A stretch of DNA of 64,000 nucleotides, taken from NCBI RefSeq assembly GCF_016722925.1, contig NZ_JAEQNC010000008.1:62001-126000 (forward strand). Reading direction: 5' to 3'. The stretch comes from Phytoamicus setariae. Lineage in GTDB: Bacteria; Pseudomonadota; Alphaproteobacteria; Rhizobiales; Rhizobiaceae. The position numbers were made by a program, and so were the translations under genes. Position 1 is the stretch's first letter; every line of letters starts with the position of its first letter. Positions 25,190-34,510 of this stretch are shown here, piece after piece. A model generated the notes under the pieces. The model had not been told where the DNA came from and made no database searches. It was given only the letters and a program-made list of their open reading frames with translations.

Positions 25190-27271
25190 TCAGACGAAGC
25201 TGCGTTTGATACCGAATTGCTCCAGCTTGCGGTACAGTGTCGGGCGCGAGACGCCGAGACGCTGGGCGACCTTGCTGAGATTGCCGCGCTCGGCTGCAAG
25301 CGCATTCCTGATTGCGTGCCGTTCCGCATCATCGAAACTGAAGATTGGAATTTCCGCTTCGGCGACTGCATTCGGCGAAGCCGGGATGGCAACACGGTTC
25401 TCAGGCGGGTCGATCATATCCGCCGGCAAGTCATGAATGCCGACGACACCATTGTGCGAGAGGACATGTAGCCGTTCGACGAGGTTTCGCAGTTCACGGA
25501 CATTGCCCGGCCAGTGATAGGCAAGCAGCGTGTCGAGCGCCTCGTTCGAGAAATGCAGCGGCACGCCTCCTTTGCGAGACGCCAGCTTTCGATTGAAATG
25601 TTCGACCAGCAACAGGCTGTCGCTGCCGCGCTCCCTGAGCGGGGGAACATGGATCGACACCGTGCTGATCCGGTAGAAAAGGTCCCGACGGAAGCGACCG
25701 GCCGCCACTTCTGCCTTGAGTTCGCGGTTGGTGGAAGCGACGAGCCGGACATCGACCGGCCGCGAACGGCTGTCGCCGAGGCGGTGGACCACCCGCTCCT
25801 CAAGCACGCGCAACAGAAACGGCTGGATATCCAGCGGCATCTCCCCGATTTCATCGAGACTGAGGACGCCACCACTGGCGAGCTCGAAGACACCGGGCTT
25901 GCCTTCCCTGGAGGCGCCAGTGAAGGCGCCGCTGACATGGCCGAACAGTTCGCTGCCAAACAGCTCCTTGGTGATGGCGCCGCAGTTGAGGGCGATAAAG
26001 GGGCTGCTGGCGGATTTCTGGCTTGCGACGTGAATGAGTCGAGCGAACAGCTCCTTGCCGACGCCGGTTTCGCCTTCGATCAGCAACGATGTCACATCTT
26101 CGGTCTCGCCGACCCGGCAGGCGATATCGATGGCCGAGCGAAGAGCCTCGCTCTCGCCGACGATCAGCGCACATTCATCCTTCAGGCGTTGCGATGTGCT
26201 GCTGATGCCGGAGGAAGCCACCCTGCCGCTGCTGGTCTTGGGGAAAACCAGCGCCGCGCCGCGCACGTCTCCATCCAGCTCCAGCGGGCAGACGTCACAG
26301 GACTGCATGTCCTGGGGCAACGCTGTCGTGACACTGTCGAGAAAGCCGGAGTTGGTCAACTCCGGCAATCGACAGCTGCGGGTTCCCTGGCGGATCGTGT
26401 CACCGAACCGCTTTCTTGCGGCGATCGGCACATTGTTGCTGTAGATCGCGCGGCCGTGCCGGTCGATGATCATGACACCATCGCTCGAACGGTAGTTGCG
26501 TGCCGATGCGATAAAGGCCTCCAGCAGCCGCATCCGCTCTTCGTTCTGTGAATCGGCCAGCGCCCGCTCGATTTCCCGCGCTGCTGCGGCGACGAGCGCG
26601 ATATTATGCGGCCTGAAAATGTCCGGGTGTCCGGAAAGATCGACGACCCCGATGACCTTGCCGTCGAACGGGTCGCGGATCGGAGCACCGGCGCATGTCC
26701 ACGTCTTAATGCCCGCGCAAAAATGCTCTGCGGCGTGGACAATCACGGGTTCGCCCGTCCAGAGAGCCGTGCCGATACCATTGGTTCCGACAACGTCCTC
26801 GGTCCATTTCCCGCCGACCCCCAGATGGATGTCCATGCCGTCATAGATCGTCTTCTTGTCACCGATCACGTTGATCAGCACGCCTTCGCTATCGGCGAGA
26901 GCCAGCATTGCCCCAGTGCCGTCGAGCAGTTGTCCGATGGCCGCGAAGGGTCGGGTGGCGGCGGCCAAAAGTTCCCAATTGCTTCTGGCAAGCGCAGCGA
27001 CGGCGTCCTTGTCGGTTTCGAGCGGTGCCTCGTTTCGCTGGGCATCTATGCCGCCATTCGCGCAGCGATGCCAGGAATCATGAATTGTCGATCTCACCGG
27101 CAACGACGACCGAGCAGGCTCCGTCTTGCCTTCCAGCAGGGTTTCCCACGCGCGCATGGTTATCAGTTCATCATAGGCCGAGTGTAACGTGAGATCGCCG
27201 GACATGAAGCCGCCAATCTGCGGCGGTCGAACCGGAGCAGGACTTCCCGGCGTATATGAACCTTGTTTCAT
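25190..27271 (-). CDS. AcoR-type sigma-54 activator at the far end of the prm locus
   Basis: About 693 residues. N-terminal GAF-like sensory region (FAAIGQLLDGTGAMLALADS), a second sensory segment with SCRLPELTNSGF, AAA+ domain with Walker A GETGVGKE, an intact GAFTGA loop and Walker B GVLSLDE, then a Fis-type helix-turn-helix (NLSKVAQRLGVSRPTLYRKL). Convergent with the chaperonin gene. Two activators for one locus suggest either distinct signals or that this one serves another target. The start is uncertain: ATG 27271 is used, with 27205 (GGCGG upstream) as alternative. Confidence 0.88.
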   Translation of the reverse strand: MKQGSYTPGSPAPVRPPQIGGFMSGDLTLHSAYDELITMRAWETLLEGKTEPARSSLPVRSTIHDSWHRCANGGIDAQRNEAPLETDKDAVAALARSNWELLAAATRPFAAIGQLLDGTGAMLALADSEGVLINVIGDKKTIYDGMDIHLGVGGKWTEDVVGTNGIGTALWTGEPVIVHAAEHFCAGIKTWTCAGAPIRDPFDGKVIGVVDLSGHPDIFRPHNIALVAAAAREIERALADSQNEERMRLLEAFIASARNYRSSDGVMIIDRHGRAIYSNNVPIAARKRFGDTIRQGTRSCRLPELTNSGFLDSVTTALPQDMQSCDVCPLELDGDVRGAALVFPKTSSGRVASSGISSTSQRLKDECALIVGESEALRSAIDIACRVGETEDVTSLLIEGETGVGKELFARLIHVASQKSASSPFIALNCGAITKELFGSELFGHVSGAFTGASREGKPGVFELASGGVLSLDEIGEMPLDIQPFLLRVLEERVVHRLGDSRSRPVDVRLVASTNRELKAEVAAGRFRRDLFYRISTVSIHVPPLRERGSDSLLLVEHFNRKLASRKGGVPLHFSNEALDTLLAYHWPGNVRELRNLVERLHVLSHNGVVGIHDLPADMIDPPENRVAIPASPNAVAEAEIPIFSFDDAERHAIRNALAAERGNLSKVAQRLGVSRPTLYRKLEQFGIKRSFV

Positions 27272-27350
27272 ACGGCTATCACATCCACGCTCGAGGGAAC
27301 TGACGTCAAACATCGTATTCTGCAAGTGAGAGGCGCTGTGCTTATCGCGC

Positions 27351-27833
27351 TTACGTCTCGGGAGGAATATCGAGCCGGAGACCGATGTCGGTCGCCAGGT
27401 CTGCGCCTGAGTAGGACGGGCCCAGCACGACACCGTCAATATCGGCCAGCGCCTCGGTCTTCGCCTCGTCCAACGGTGCGATGAAGCCGTTGGCCGTCGT
27501 CGCCAGAACGAAAATCTTCAGGCCTCGCCGGTCGCGGATGTCGCCGAAATGCTGCAACTGGCGCCCGGAGGGAACATCGACGGCGATGACGCGGCCATTG
27601 GTGGTGAGCCGGATTTTCGGCTCCGGTTCGGGAGCCGGTTTAGCAGAACCGCCTATATGGATGATCAGCCCTTCGGCTTGGGGCAATTGCTTCGGTTTCT
27701 TCGATTCCGAATAGCGGCCGCCACTGAACTGGTCCGCGAGCTGCGTGATCACGCCCCGGTTCTGCTGCAGTAAGCGCCTGACTTGCGCGTCCTCCCGACG
27801 CGGGCCGTCATGCTTAGAAAAAATCTCGACCAT
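27351..27833 (-). CDS. Hypothetical protein upstream of the second activator
   Basis: 160 residues (MVEIFSKHDGPRREDAQVRR ...), no signal peptide, a Pro/Glu-rich middle (PAPEPEPKIRL) and a beta-rich C-terminal half ending LRLDIPPET. No family recognised. Same strand as the activator, ending about 80 bp upstream of its start, so the two may be co-transcribed. GGGAGGG precedes the ATG, which supports it being a real gene. Confidence 0.6.
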   Translation of the reverse strand: MVEIFSKHDGPRREDAQVRRLLQQNRGVITQLADQFSGGRYSESKKPKQLPQAEGLIIHIGGSAKPAPEPEPKIRLTTNGRVIAVDVPSGRQLQHFGDIRDRRGLKIFVLATTANGFIAPLDEAKTEALADIDGVVLGPSYSGADLATDIGLRLDIPPET

Positions 27834-28144
27834 GAACCCTCCCAGATCCTGTTCGCATCAAACATGCATCAGCTGTAAGAGGCAGCCTAGCATATTTAGC
27901 CACATTCACTAGGGATAACATAACATCAGATATCGCGGGGCTGGTGGTATATCATAGCGACGGTCGCATAATCTGAAACGATGCTTCGGACGGTTGTGGT
28001 GGCCCCACGCGGCAATGCGACGAGCACGAGACAGGGTTGATGTCTACCAGGCTGCTGCAGAACGACTTGATTGGTTGTTCTTTGGGTTTTGCGGTTGTGG
28101 ATTGTCGGTGATGCGAATTCGTTGAAGTGACAACTCCCTGAACA
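27834..28144. other. Gene-free stretch with an IS-end-like remnant
   Basis: No credible gene. Near its right edge GAAGTGACAACTCC (28124-28137) shares GTGACAACTCCCT with the right end of IS relic C at 10286-10298, so this may be the last trace of another IS6-type element. The rest is moderately AT-rich and shows nothing recognisable. Confidence 0.4.
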
Positions 28145-28753
28145 TCAGTCTTGCTCCCGTGTCTCGGAGGAATCGGTGCCTTCGCCTGGCTTTGCCTGCG
28201 TCATCGCCAGCAGGCGCTTCAGAAAAGCCTTGCGATCGTCGGGTTTAAACTGAGGCAGCCCAATGGCCTCACTGAAGTAGAGACCGTCAACTGCGAGGCG
28301 TATCACTTGAGCATAGAAATAATCCAACCCGTCAGCTTCCAGTCGGCTAGACCACTTGGCGTTTTCCATTCCGTAGTCCTCAAGCAAATCGCGATCTGTC
28401 GCGATGCCAGCAATCATCGCGGCGGCGATGTCGTCGGCGCCTTCGGCAGGAAAGCTCGTCGTAATATAGGCACGAAGATAGGAGCCAGGCGTCGGGTCCG
28501 TGGCCACCATCGCCATCGTCTTCTCCTCGAACGAATCCAGGCCGGCCGTGATCATGGCCCGGATCAGATCATCCTTTGAGCCAAAGTAATGCAACAATCC
28601 CCCTTTGCTGATACCGGCTTCCGTAGCAACGTCAGCCAGCGTCATTCGCGCGGCTCCACGTTCCATCACGATGCGGGTGGCGGCACCGACAATCAGCGCT
28701 CTGATTTCGTTGCCGCTTTTGCGAACCTTTCGTGCCAGTTTCACTTGATTCAT
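28145..28753 (-). CDS. TetR-family transcriptional repressor
   Basis: 202 residues with an N-terminal helix-turn-helix (TRIVMERGAARMTLADVATE followed by AGISKGGLLHYFGSKDDLIR) and a helical ligand domain. Divergent from the betaine-type transporter operon and separated by twin palindromes that fit its operator. The ATG at 28753 (MNQVKLARK) was chosen because the N-terminus is then family-like; an ATG at 28795 is possible. Probably relieves repression of the transporter/hydrolase operon when it binds the transported compound or a product. Confidence 0.88.
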   Translation of the reverse strand: MNQVKLARKVRKSGNEIRALIVGAATRIVMERGAARMTLADVATEAGISKGGLLHYFGSKDDLIRAMITAGLDSFEEKTMAMVATDPTPGSYLRAYITTSFPAEGADDIAAAMIAGIATDRDLLEDYGMENAKWSSRLEADGLDYFYAQVIRLAVDGLYFSEAIGLPQFKPDDRKAFLKRLLAMTQAKPGEGTDSSETREQD

Positions 28754-28838
28754 TGTCTTTTCTAGCTCCGTAAGCCCGCGCCCATGGCGAGACATAGCAA
28801 ATCACCCGCAAGATAAAACCCTACAGATGAAAAATTTC

Positions 28839-28879
28839 GACCGGCTGGACGGTTTGTTATAGACCGGCTGGACGGTTTG
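28839..28879. promoter_or_regulatory. Twin TetR operator
   Basis: The 18-bp unit GACCGGCTGGACGGTTTG occurs twice in direct repeat (28839-28856 and 28862-28879, 23 bp apart), and each contains the palindrome ACCG-N6-CGGT. Located 86 bp from the TetR start and 44 bp before the substrate-binding protein gene, so one repressor could block both promoters. Confidence 0.82.
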
Positions 28880-28922
28880 AATTACATATACCATCAAAAG
28901 CGGGAACACAAAGGAGATTGCC

Positions 28923-29861
28923 ATGAAGAGCGTTCGATCCATTTGCTTTGCGACAGCTGCGTTAGTGACTGTGGCTTTCGGGCCAACCCTGGGTGCGGCG
29001 GCGCCGCTTGGCGATGCAGACGCCCCTATTCGAATTGCATTGAACGAATGGACCGGGCAGAATATTACCGCCCATCTCGCTGGCCAACTCCTCGAAAAGC
29101 TCGGATACAAGGTTCAATACCAGACCGCCGGCGCGTTCCCGCAGTGGATCGGCATGCAGGACGGCTCGATCGACATGACGCCGGAACTGTGGACCAATAA
29201 CCTCGGCGATATCTATCCCAAGATGCTTGCGGCAAAAGAGGTCGAAGTCGTTGGCGATCTCGGCCTCAATGCGCGCGACGGCTGGGGTTACACGGATGCG
29301 ACCAAGGAGGCTTGCCCGGGCCTGCCGGATTGGAAGGCCTTGCTGGAACCTTCTTGCGCCGCTGCATTGGCAACAGCCGAAACGCTTCCCAACGGTCGCC
29401 TCCTCGACTATCCGGCCGATTGGGGTACGGCCTCAGCCAATGAGATTGCAGATTTCAAGCTCCCAATGACGGCTGTACCGGCTGGTTCGGAAGGTGCCCT
29501 TGTCGCCGAACTCCAAGCGGCTGCTGCGGCCAACAAGCCTCTGCTGATGCGGTTCTGGGCTCCGCATTGGATTCTGACAAAGGTCAAACTCAACTGGCTC
29601 GACATGCCGCCGTGCGACGCGAAAGACGGCGCACGCTGCATCCTGCCGTCGCCGGTGATCAAGGTGGTTCGTGCAGACTTCGGCAAGAAATGGCCCGCCG
29701 CCTATGATTTCATGAAGCTCTACCAGCTCGGCGCCGACGATCAGCAAAAAATGATTGCAGAGGTCGACCAAGACAAGAAAGAGATCGGCGCCGTTGTCGC
29801 GGCATGGATCGGTGCGAATTCTGCTCGTTGGTCCCCCTCGATTGATGCTGCGAAAAAGTAA
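28923..29861 (+). CDS. proX: Glycine-betaine-type ABC transporter substrate-binding protein
   Basis: 312 residues, signal peptide MKSVRSICFATAALVTVAF through GAAA, then an OpuAC/ProX-type fold (IRIALNEWTGQNITAHLAGQ, WIGMQDGSIDMTPELWTNN). Aromatic residues expected for a cation-pi cage around a quaternary amine are present (several Trp, such as in RFWAPHWIL). AAGGAGA ribosome site. First gene of the TetR-controlled operon. Ligand could be a betaine, choline-like or another cationic zwitterion. Confidence 0.87.
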   Translation: MKSVRSICFATAALVTVAFGPTLGAAAPLGDADAPIRIALNEWTGQNITAHLAGQLLEKLGYKVQYQTAGAFPQWIGMQDGSIDMTPELWTNNLGDIYPKMLAAKEVEVVGDLGLNARDGWGYTDATKEACPGLPDWKALLEPSCAAALATAETLPNGRLLDYPADWGTASANEIADFKLPMTAVPAGSEGALVAELQAAAAANKPLLMRFWAPHWILTKVKLNWLDMPPCDAKDGARCILPSPVIKVVRADFGKKWPAAYDFMKLYQLGADDQQKMIAEVDQDKKEIGAVVAAWIGANSARWSPSIDAAKK

Positions 29862-29888
29862 GCCGATCGCAATCATCGGAGAGCCGCT

Positions 29889-30956
29889 ATGAAATCCGCG
29901 CATATACCGGCAGGCCCCGTGAAGCTTGCCTGCCAAGACCTTTGGAAAATCTACGGAGTAAAGCCTCGGGAGGCCGCGGAAATCGCGCGCGCCTCTCGGG
30001 ATAGCCAGGGAAAGCCGGGAGCGGATCGGGCGGCGCACCAGCATATCGCAGCTGTCGCTGGCGCTACACTCGATATCCACGAGGCGGAGATCTTCGTGCT
30101 GATGGGCTTGTCCGGATCGGGTAAGTCCACGCTCCTGCGCTGCTTGACACGATTGATCGAACCGTCCTTCGGCAGTGTAACGTTGGATGGAGAGGACCTG
30201 CTGATGGCCGACCGCCGACGGATGACGGAAGTCCGTCGTAAGGCCATGGGGATGGTCTTTCAGAACTTTGGCCTTCTGCCCCACCTCACCGTTCTCGACA
30301 ACGTTGCCTTTCCGCTGCGGGTTCAGGGCATCGATAGGGCGACACGAGAAGCTCGGGCCCGGGAAATGACTGAGCTGGTCGGGTTGAGGGGCCGTGAGGC
30401 TCAATACCCAAGCCAGCTTTCCGGCGGACAACAACAGCGCGTCGGAATTGCCCGGTCGCTTGCTGCCGAGCCGGAAATCTGGTTTCTCGACGAGCCGTTT
30501 TCGGCTCTGGATCCACTGATCCGTCGGCAAATGCAGGACGAGTTCATCCGCCTGCAGAAGATTCTGAGAAAGACGATCGTCTTCGTCACGCATGACGTGC
30601 AGGAGGCATTCCGGCTAGCTGACCGGATCGCCATCATGCGTGACGGCGCGATTGTCCAGATCGGTACGCCGGCTGAAATCGCCCTTGCCCCCGCCAACGA
30701 CTATATTGCCGAGTTCCTGCGCGACGTACCGCTTCTGAAGGTAATCCGGGCCGGCGAACTGATGACGCCCTCCTCCGACAGCGAGCGGCCGTTGAGCGTA
30801 TTTTCGGTCGATGACACCTTGGAGGAGCTCCTTCCGGACTTGCTTGGCGGGTCGGGCACCGTGGGCATACGCGACGCAGCGGATAAAATTGTAGGGAGGA
30901 TATCCGCGTCCGATATTACCCGCCTGTTGCGTGGCGATCGAGCGGCATTGGCATGA
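29889..30956 (+). CDS. proV: Glycine-betaine-type ABC transporter ATP-binding protein
   Basis: 355 residues. Walker A GLSGSGKST, signature LSGGQQQRVGIARSLA, Walker B WFLDEPFSALDP. A ProV-type N-terminal extension with KIYGVKP is present, and a C-terminal domain (about 275-350) with VGRISASDITRLL looks like a reduced CBS regulatory module, the ionic-strength sensor of betaine systems. GGAGAG ribosome site; overlaps the permease gene by ATGA. Confidence 0.9.
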   Translation: MKSAHIPAGPVKLACQDLWKIYGVKPREAAEIARASRDSQGKPGADRAAHQHIAAVAGATLDIHEAEIFVLMGLSGSGKSTLLRCLTRLIEPSFGSVTLDGEDLLMADRRRMTEVRRKAMGMVFQNFGLLPHLTVLDNVAFPLRVQGIDRATREARAREMTELVGLRGREAQYPSQLSGGQQQRVGIARSLAAEPEIWFLDEPFSALDPLIRRQMQDEFIRLQKILRKTIVFVTHDVQEAFRLADRIAIMRDGAIVQIGTPAEIALAPANDYIAEFLRDVPLLKVIRAGELMTPSSDSERPLSVFSVDDTLEELLPDLLGGSGTVGIRDAADKIVGRISASDITRLLRGDRAALA

Positions 30957-33025
30957 GGCGTTCCAATATGACCTTCAATGGACCCGCCTTTTTTAAGGTG
31001 GCGGCAATGCCTGCCCTTGTCCTGTTATGCTTGGCCGCCGGAAAGATGTCGCCGGAAGTCGCCGCCTTTCCACAGGCTTGGGCCATTCCTGTGCCGGCGG
31101 CCGTCAATGCCATGCTCGGCTGGTTTGTCCCAGCGATATTGCCCCTTACCTCCGTTGCGAGCAAGGTGGCGTCAGCTCTGCTCGAAGCGCTCATCGGCGC
31201 GCTGCAATTTCTCCCCTGGCCGGCGGTTGCCTCAGCCGTTGCGTTAATCGCTTTCAAGGCCGGCGGCCTTCGGATGGCCGCTCTCAGCCTCGGCGCCATC
31301 GCCTATATCGTGCTTGCCGGTTTCTGGCAGCAAAGCATGGCGACGTTGTCTCTCGTTATCCTTGCTGTTCCGCTTTCGGTCACTATAGGCTTCCTGCTTG
31401 GACTGGGCGCATTCTTCCTGCCCCGAATTCGGCACGCACTGGAACTGGTCTTCGACTTCATGCAGACCTTTCCGGCCTTCGCCTATCTGCTGCCGCTGCT
31501 TCTCCTGTTCGGCTTCGGCCCGATCGCCGGCCTCGTTGCGACAGCGATCTATGCGATCCCGCCGATGGCGCGGTGCACCCTCAGCGGCCTTACCGAAGTG
31601 CCGGCGGAACGTGGCGAGGTCGCGGAAATGAGCGGCTGCACGACCTGGCAACGACTTGTCTGGGTCGAGCTCCCTTCGGCCCGCGGCATGATGGGCCTTG
31701 GCTTCAACCAAACCACCATGGCCGCGCTGAGCATGGTCATCACGGCATCGATCATCGGCGGCTTCGACGATGTCGGCTGGGCGGTGTTGAGCGGACTACG
31801 GCAGGCCGATCTTGGAAAGAGTCTGCTGGCAGGACTGGTCATTGTGATGATTTCGATCGTCATCGACCGGATCACCGGCAGCCTCTTCGCAACCGTTCCT
31901 GCGAACGATACTAGGCTGCGGAAAATTCGCTGGTTGAGGGTGCTGTTTGCCGCAGCAGCGGTTATTGCTGTCGGCGCGGTCGCGCGCCACTTTTTCCCGG
32001 ATACACTGAGAGCCTGGAACGAAGGCCGGGGTGTCGTCGACTTTCAGGTTCTTAATGAGGCGCTTCTGGCTTTCGTGGCACGCTATAGCGACGTACTCGA
32101 CGCCATAAAGAATGCCGTCCTCTATTATCTCGTGCTGCCGTTGCGCGTCGGACTGTCCGGAGCTGTGCTGCCGATCACCTGGGGATTTTCGATGACCCCT
32201 GCCGTGACCGCGACATATGCCGTGTTCGCAACTTTGTTCTCGCTTCGACAACTGATGCGGGGCAGACCGTCGGCCGCCGCCGCGACCCTCTGCCTTGCCA
32301 TGCTGCTTTATACAGGCCTGGTTGCGTTTCCTTGGCCCGCGGCGATCGCCCTCGCTGTCTGGAGCGCATGGCGCGCATCGGGCATGAGGCTGGCGATCTT
32401 TACCGGTCTGAGCCTTGCCTTTGTCCTCGTGACCGGCTTTTGGGTGCCTTTCGTAAAATCGTTCTACCTCGTGATCGTGTCGGTGGTGCTCTGCGCATTT
32501 GTCGGGGGACTGATCGGAATCATCGCGGCGCGTAGCGATCGGTTTTCAGCCGTCATCCGGCCGGTCAACGACGCTCTTCAGACGATGCCGCAGTTCGTCT
32601 TTCTGATCCCGGCTCTGATGTTCTTCAAAGTCGGGGAATTCGCGGGTCTGATCGCTATCTCGCTTTATGCCGTCGTGCCGGCCATCCGCTATGCCGAGGC
32701 AGGATTGAGAAGCGTCTCGGCGAATCTGCTCGAAACGGCAACACAGCTCGGCTGCACGCCGCTGCAGAGCACGGTGCTTGTGCAGCTGCCCACGGCGCGT
32801 CCCGCCCTGCTGCTTGGTCTTAACCAGGTCGTGATGGCCGCCATCACCATGCTCCCCATAGCGGCCACGGTCGGCACGGCCGAACTCGGGCAGCAGATCT
32901 ACATCGCTTTGGGAAAAGCCGATGCCGGGCTCGGCATCACCGCCGGTCTGGTCTTCTGCCTCCTTGCCATCAATCTCGATCGTGTCCTGCGTGGCGTCGC
33001 CGAACGTCTGCGCGGCGCGCACTAA
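30953..33025 (+). CDS. proW: Double-length ProW-type permease (two fused permease domains)
   Basis: 690 residues, about twice a normal ProW. Two complete MetI-like permease domains are seen: the first has its EAA loop at about residues 200-245 (GLTEVPAERGEVAEMSGCTTW), the second at about 580-625 (GLRSVSANLLETATQLGCTP). Each is surrounded by several membrane helices, so one chain probably replaces the usual homodimer. Starts in an ATGA overlap with the ATPase gene. Confidence 0.88.
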   Translation: MRRSNMTFNGPAFFKVAAMPALVLLCLAAGKMSPEVAAFPQAWAIPVPAAVNAMLGWFVPAILPLTSVASKVASALLEALIGALQFLPWPAVASAVALIAFKAGGLRMAALSLGAIAYIVLAGFWQQSMATLSLVILAVPLSVTIGFLLGLGAFFLPRIRHALELVFDFMQTFPAFAYLLPLLLLFGFGPIAGLVATAIYAIPPMARCTLSGLTEVPAERGEVAEMSGCTTWQRLVWVELPSARGMMGLGFNQTTMAALSMVITASIIGGFDDVGWAVLSGLRQADLGKSLLAGLVIVMISIVIDRITGSLFATVPANDTRLRKIRWLRVLFAAAAVIAVGAVARHFFPDTLRAWNEGRGVVDFQVLNEALLAFVARYSDVLDAIKNAVLYYLVLPLRVGLSGAVLPITWGFSMTPAVTATYAVFATLFSLRQLMRGRPSAAAATLCLAMLLYTGLVAFPWPAAIALAVWSAWRASGMRLAIFTGLSLAFVLVTGFWVPFVKSFYLVIVSVVLCAFVGGLIGIIAARSDRFSAVIRPVNDALQTMPQFVFLIPALMFFKVGEFAGLIAISLYAVVPAIRYAEAGLRSVSANLLETATQLGCTPLQSTVLVQLPTARPALLLGLNQVVMAAITMLPIAATVGTAELGQQIYIALGKADAGLGITAGLVFCLLAINLDRVLRGVAERLRGAH

Positions 33026-33042
33026 TCAAAAAGGAAGATTCA

Positions 33043-33990
33043 ATGTCCATGTCCGAATCCTATCGACTTTCAATGCTTGCGCCGCGATCCGGCAAACGCC
33101 GCATTGTCATCGATACGGACACCTACAATGAAATCGACGACCAGTTCGCCATCGTGCATGCACTGCTTTCTCCCGAAAGCGTGGATGTCGAGGCGATCTA
33201 TGCGGCTCCATTCGTCAACGAGACGAATGACGATCCTGGCGGCGGAATGGAACTCAGCTATGAGGAGATCCTGGCGCTTCTGCAGCGCCTGTCCATTCCT
33301 CACGAAGGCTTGGTCTATCGAGGCGTGACCAACTATGTAGGGCCGGGAAAGCAGCCGGTGAGCGCCCCGGCGGTTGATGACTTGATCGCTCGGGCGAGGA
33401 ATTCGTCTTCCGGCGATCCGCTCTATGTCATCGCGATGGCTGCGATCAGCAATGTCGCTTCGGCGATCCTCGCAGCGCCCGATATCATCGATCGGATTGT
33501 CGTCGTCTGGCTTGGCGGCCATGCAATCGACTGGCAGCATCAGAACGAATTCAACCTCGAGCAGGATATCGGTGGAACGCAGGTGCTGTTCGATTCCGGC
33601 GTCCCGCTGGTGCTCGTGCCCTGCGAAGGCGTCACCTCCATATTGCACAGCACCGTCCCGGAGATCGAACGCTACGTTGAACCGAGCGGTGAAATCGGCC
33701 GGTTTCTCGCGATGCGTTTCAAGGGATATTGTGACGACCATGTCGGCTGGGCAAAAGAGATCTGGGATATGGGTGCGACGGCATGGGTCCTGAATGCTGA
33801 TTGGGCACCTTCGGTTCTTATGCCCACACCCATACTCACGGATGACATGCATTACAGCCTGGACCGCTCGCGCCACATGATGCGCTATGTCTACGCGATA
33901 AACCGCAATGGCATCATGAAGGACTTCATCGTACGGCTTTCGGCGGTAAACGCTGCTGCTGGCGAACAAATGGTTTCGCCCGCAGCGTAG
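33043..33990 (+). CDS. Inosine-uridine nucleoside hydrolase-family enzyme
   Basis: 315 residues. The N-terminal calcium-site motif IDTDTYNEIDDQFA is characteristic (DTD...DD), and the later Asp-bearing strand is replaced by VLNADWAPSVLMP. Expected chemistry: cleavage of an N-glycosidic bond to a ribose. Its place in a TetR-controlled operon behind a betaine-type importer suggests the imported molecule is a ribosylated or related cation; that is inference. AAGGAAG ribosome site. Confidence 0.85.
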   Translation: MSMSESYRLSMLAPRSGKRRIVIDTDTYNEIDDQFAIVHALLSPESVDVEAIYAAPFVNETNDDPGGGMELSYEEILALLQRLSIPHEGLVYRGVTNYVGPGKQPVSAPAVDDLIARARNSSSGDPLYVIAMAAISNVASAILAAPDIIDRIVVVWLGGHAIDWQHQNEFNLEQDIGGTQVLFDSGVPLVLVPCEGVTSILHSTVPEIERYVEPSGEIGRFLAMRFKGYCDDHVGWAKEIWDMGATAWVLNADWAPSVLMPTPILTDDMHYSLDRSRHMMRYVYAINRNGIMKDFIVRLSAVNAAAGEQMVSPAA

Positions 33991-34007
33991 CGATCGTCGA
34001 AAGATAG

Positions 34008-34038
34008 CCCTCGAAGGCCTCCCACCCACCTTTGAGGG
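34008..34038 (+). terminator. Stem-loop after the nucleoside hydrolase gene
   Basis: CCCTCGAAGG / CCTTTGAGGG pair in nine of ten positions with an 11-nt loop, 18 bp past the stop codon at the end of the transporter operon. No clear T-run. Confidence 0.5.
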
Positions 34039-34158
34039 TCCGGCGAGGGACCTTTAGCTAATGTGGCGGGCCTTGGCTATTTGGCCCCTCGCTTTGCCTT
34101 TGATGGAATGGAACTATGCCCTGGCAACCGGCGGAAAACCGCTACGAGACGATAAAAT

Positions 34159-34346
34159 GGAGTTGTCACATTATCGGGCTGAGAGCGATCAATTCGGCCG
34201 TTTCCCGAGATCAGGCAACGGCGCCAGTCACGACTTTCCAGTGCGCCATGGCGCGGACGCGATGAGTGTGAGTGGCGAGCGCGGAGCGATGGTGAAGCGG
34301 TGTAACGAATAGATTGCGAAGCGCCGAAAAGATCGAGATGAACCGG
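34159..34346 (-). mobile_element. IS6-family relic (copy D), C-terminal end only
   Basis: Reverse-complement copy of the same element as relic C (10.0-10.3 kb): the end GGAGTTGTCACATTATC begins at 34159. Read on the minus strand it encodes the transposase C-terminus (RFISIFSALRNLFVTPLHHR then AHWKVVTGAVA and stop). It retains six residues (HHRSAL) missing from relic C. No catalytic core left. Confidence 0.8.
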
Positions 34347-34384
34347 TGATAGCTCGTTTACGTGACAACGCCCCCACGGCGCTT

Positions 34385-34510
34385 GTCGAGAAGAAGGGCA
34401 AGATCTCTGACAGCGTCGAGGCACACGGCTATCGCCGCTGGAAGCGCGGCATCGTCGTCAACCACAAGGAGATGAAGCGGCTGGTGCGCGAGCATGATCT
34501 GCATGCTGCC
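34385..34510 (+). mobile_element. IS3-family OrfB fragment
   Basis: About 40 codons in plus orientation read KKGKISDSVEAHGYRRWKRG and [17 protein letters not shown], the conserved region before the DDE core of IS3-group transposases. No other part of the element remains. It lies directly against the 3' end of the ferredoxin gene. Confidence 0.75.

Noticed and set aside
28923-33025. Plain osmoprotectant uptake as the role of the ProXVW-like system
   Set aside because: TetR control and a nucleoside hydrolase in the same operon argue for a catabolic substrate, though osmoprotection cannot be excluded.
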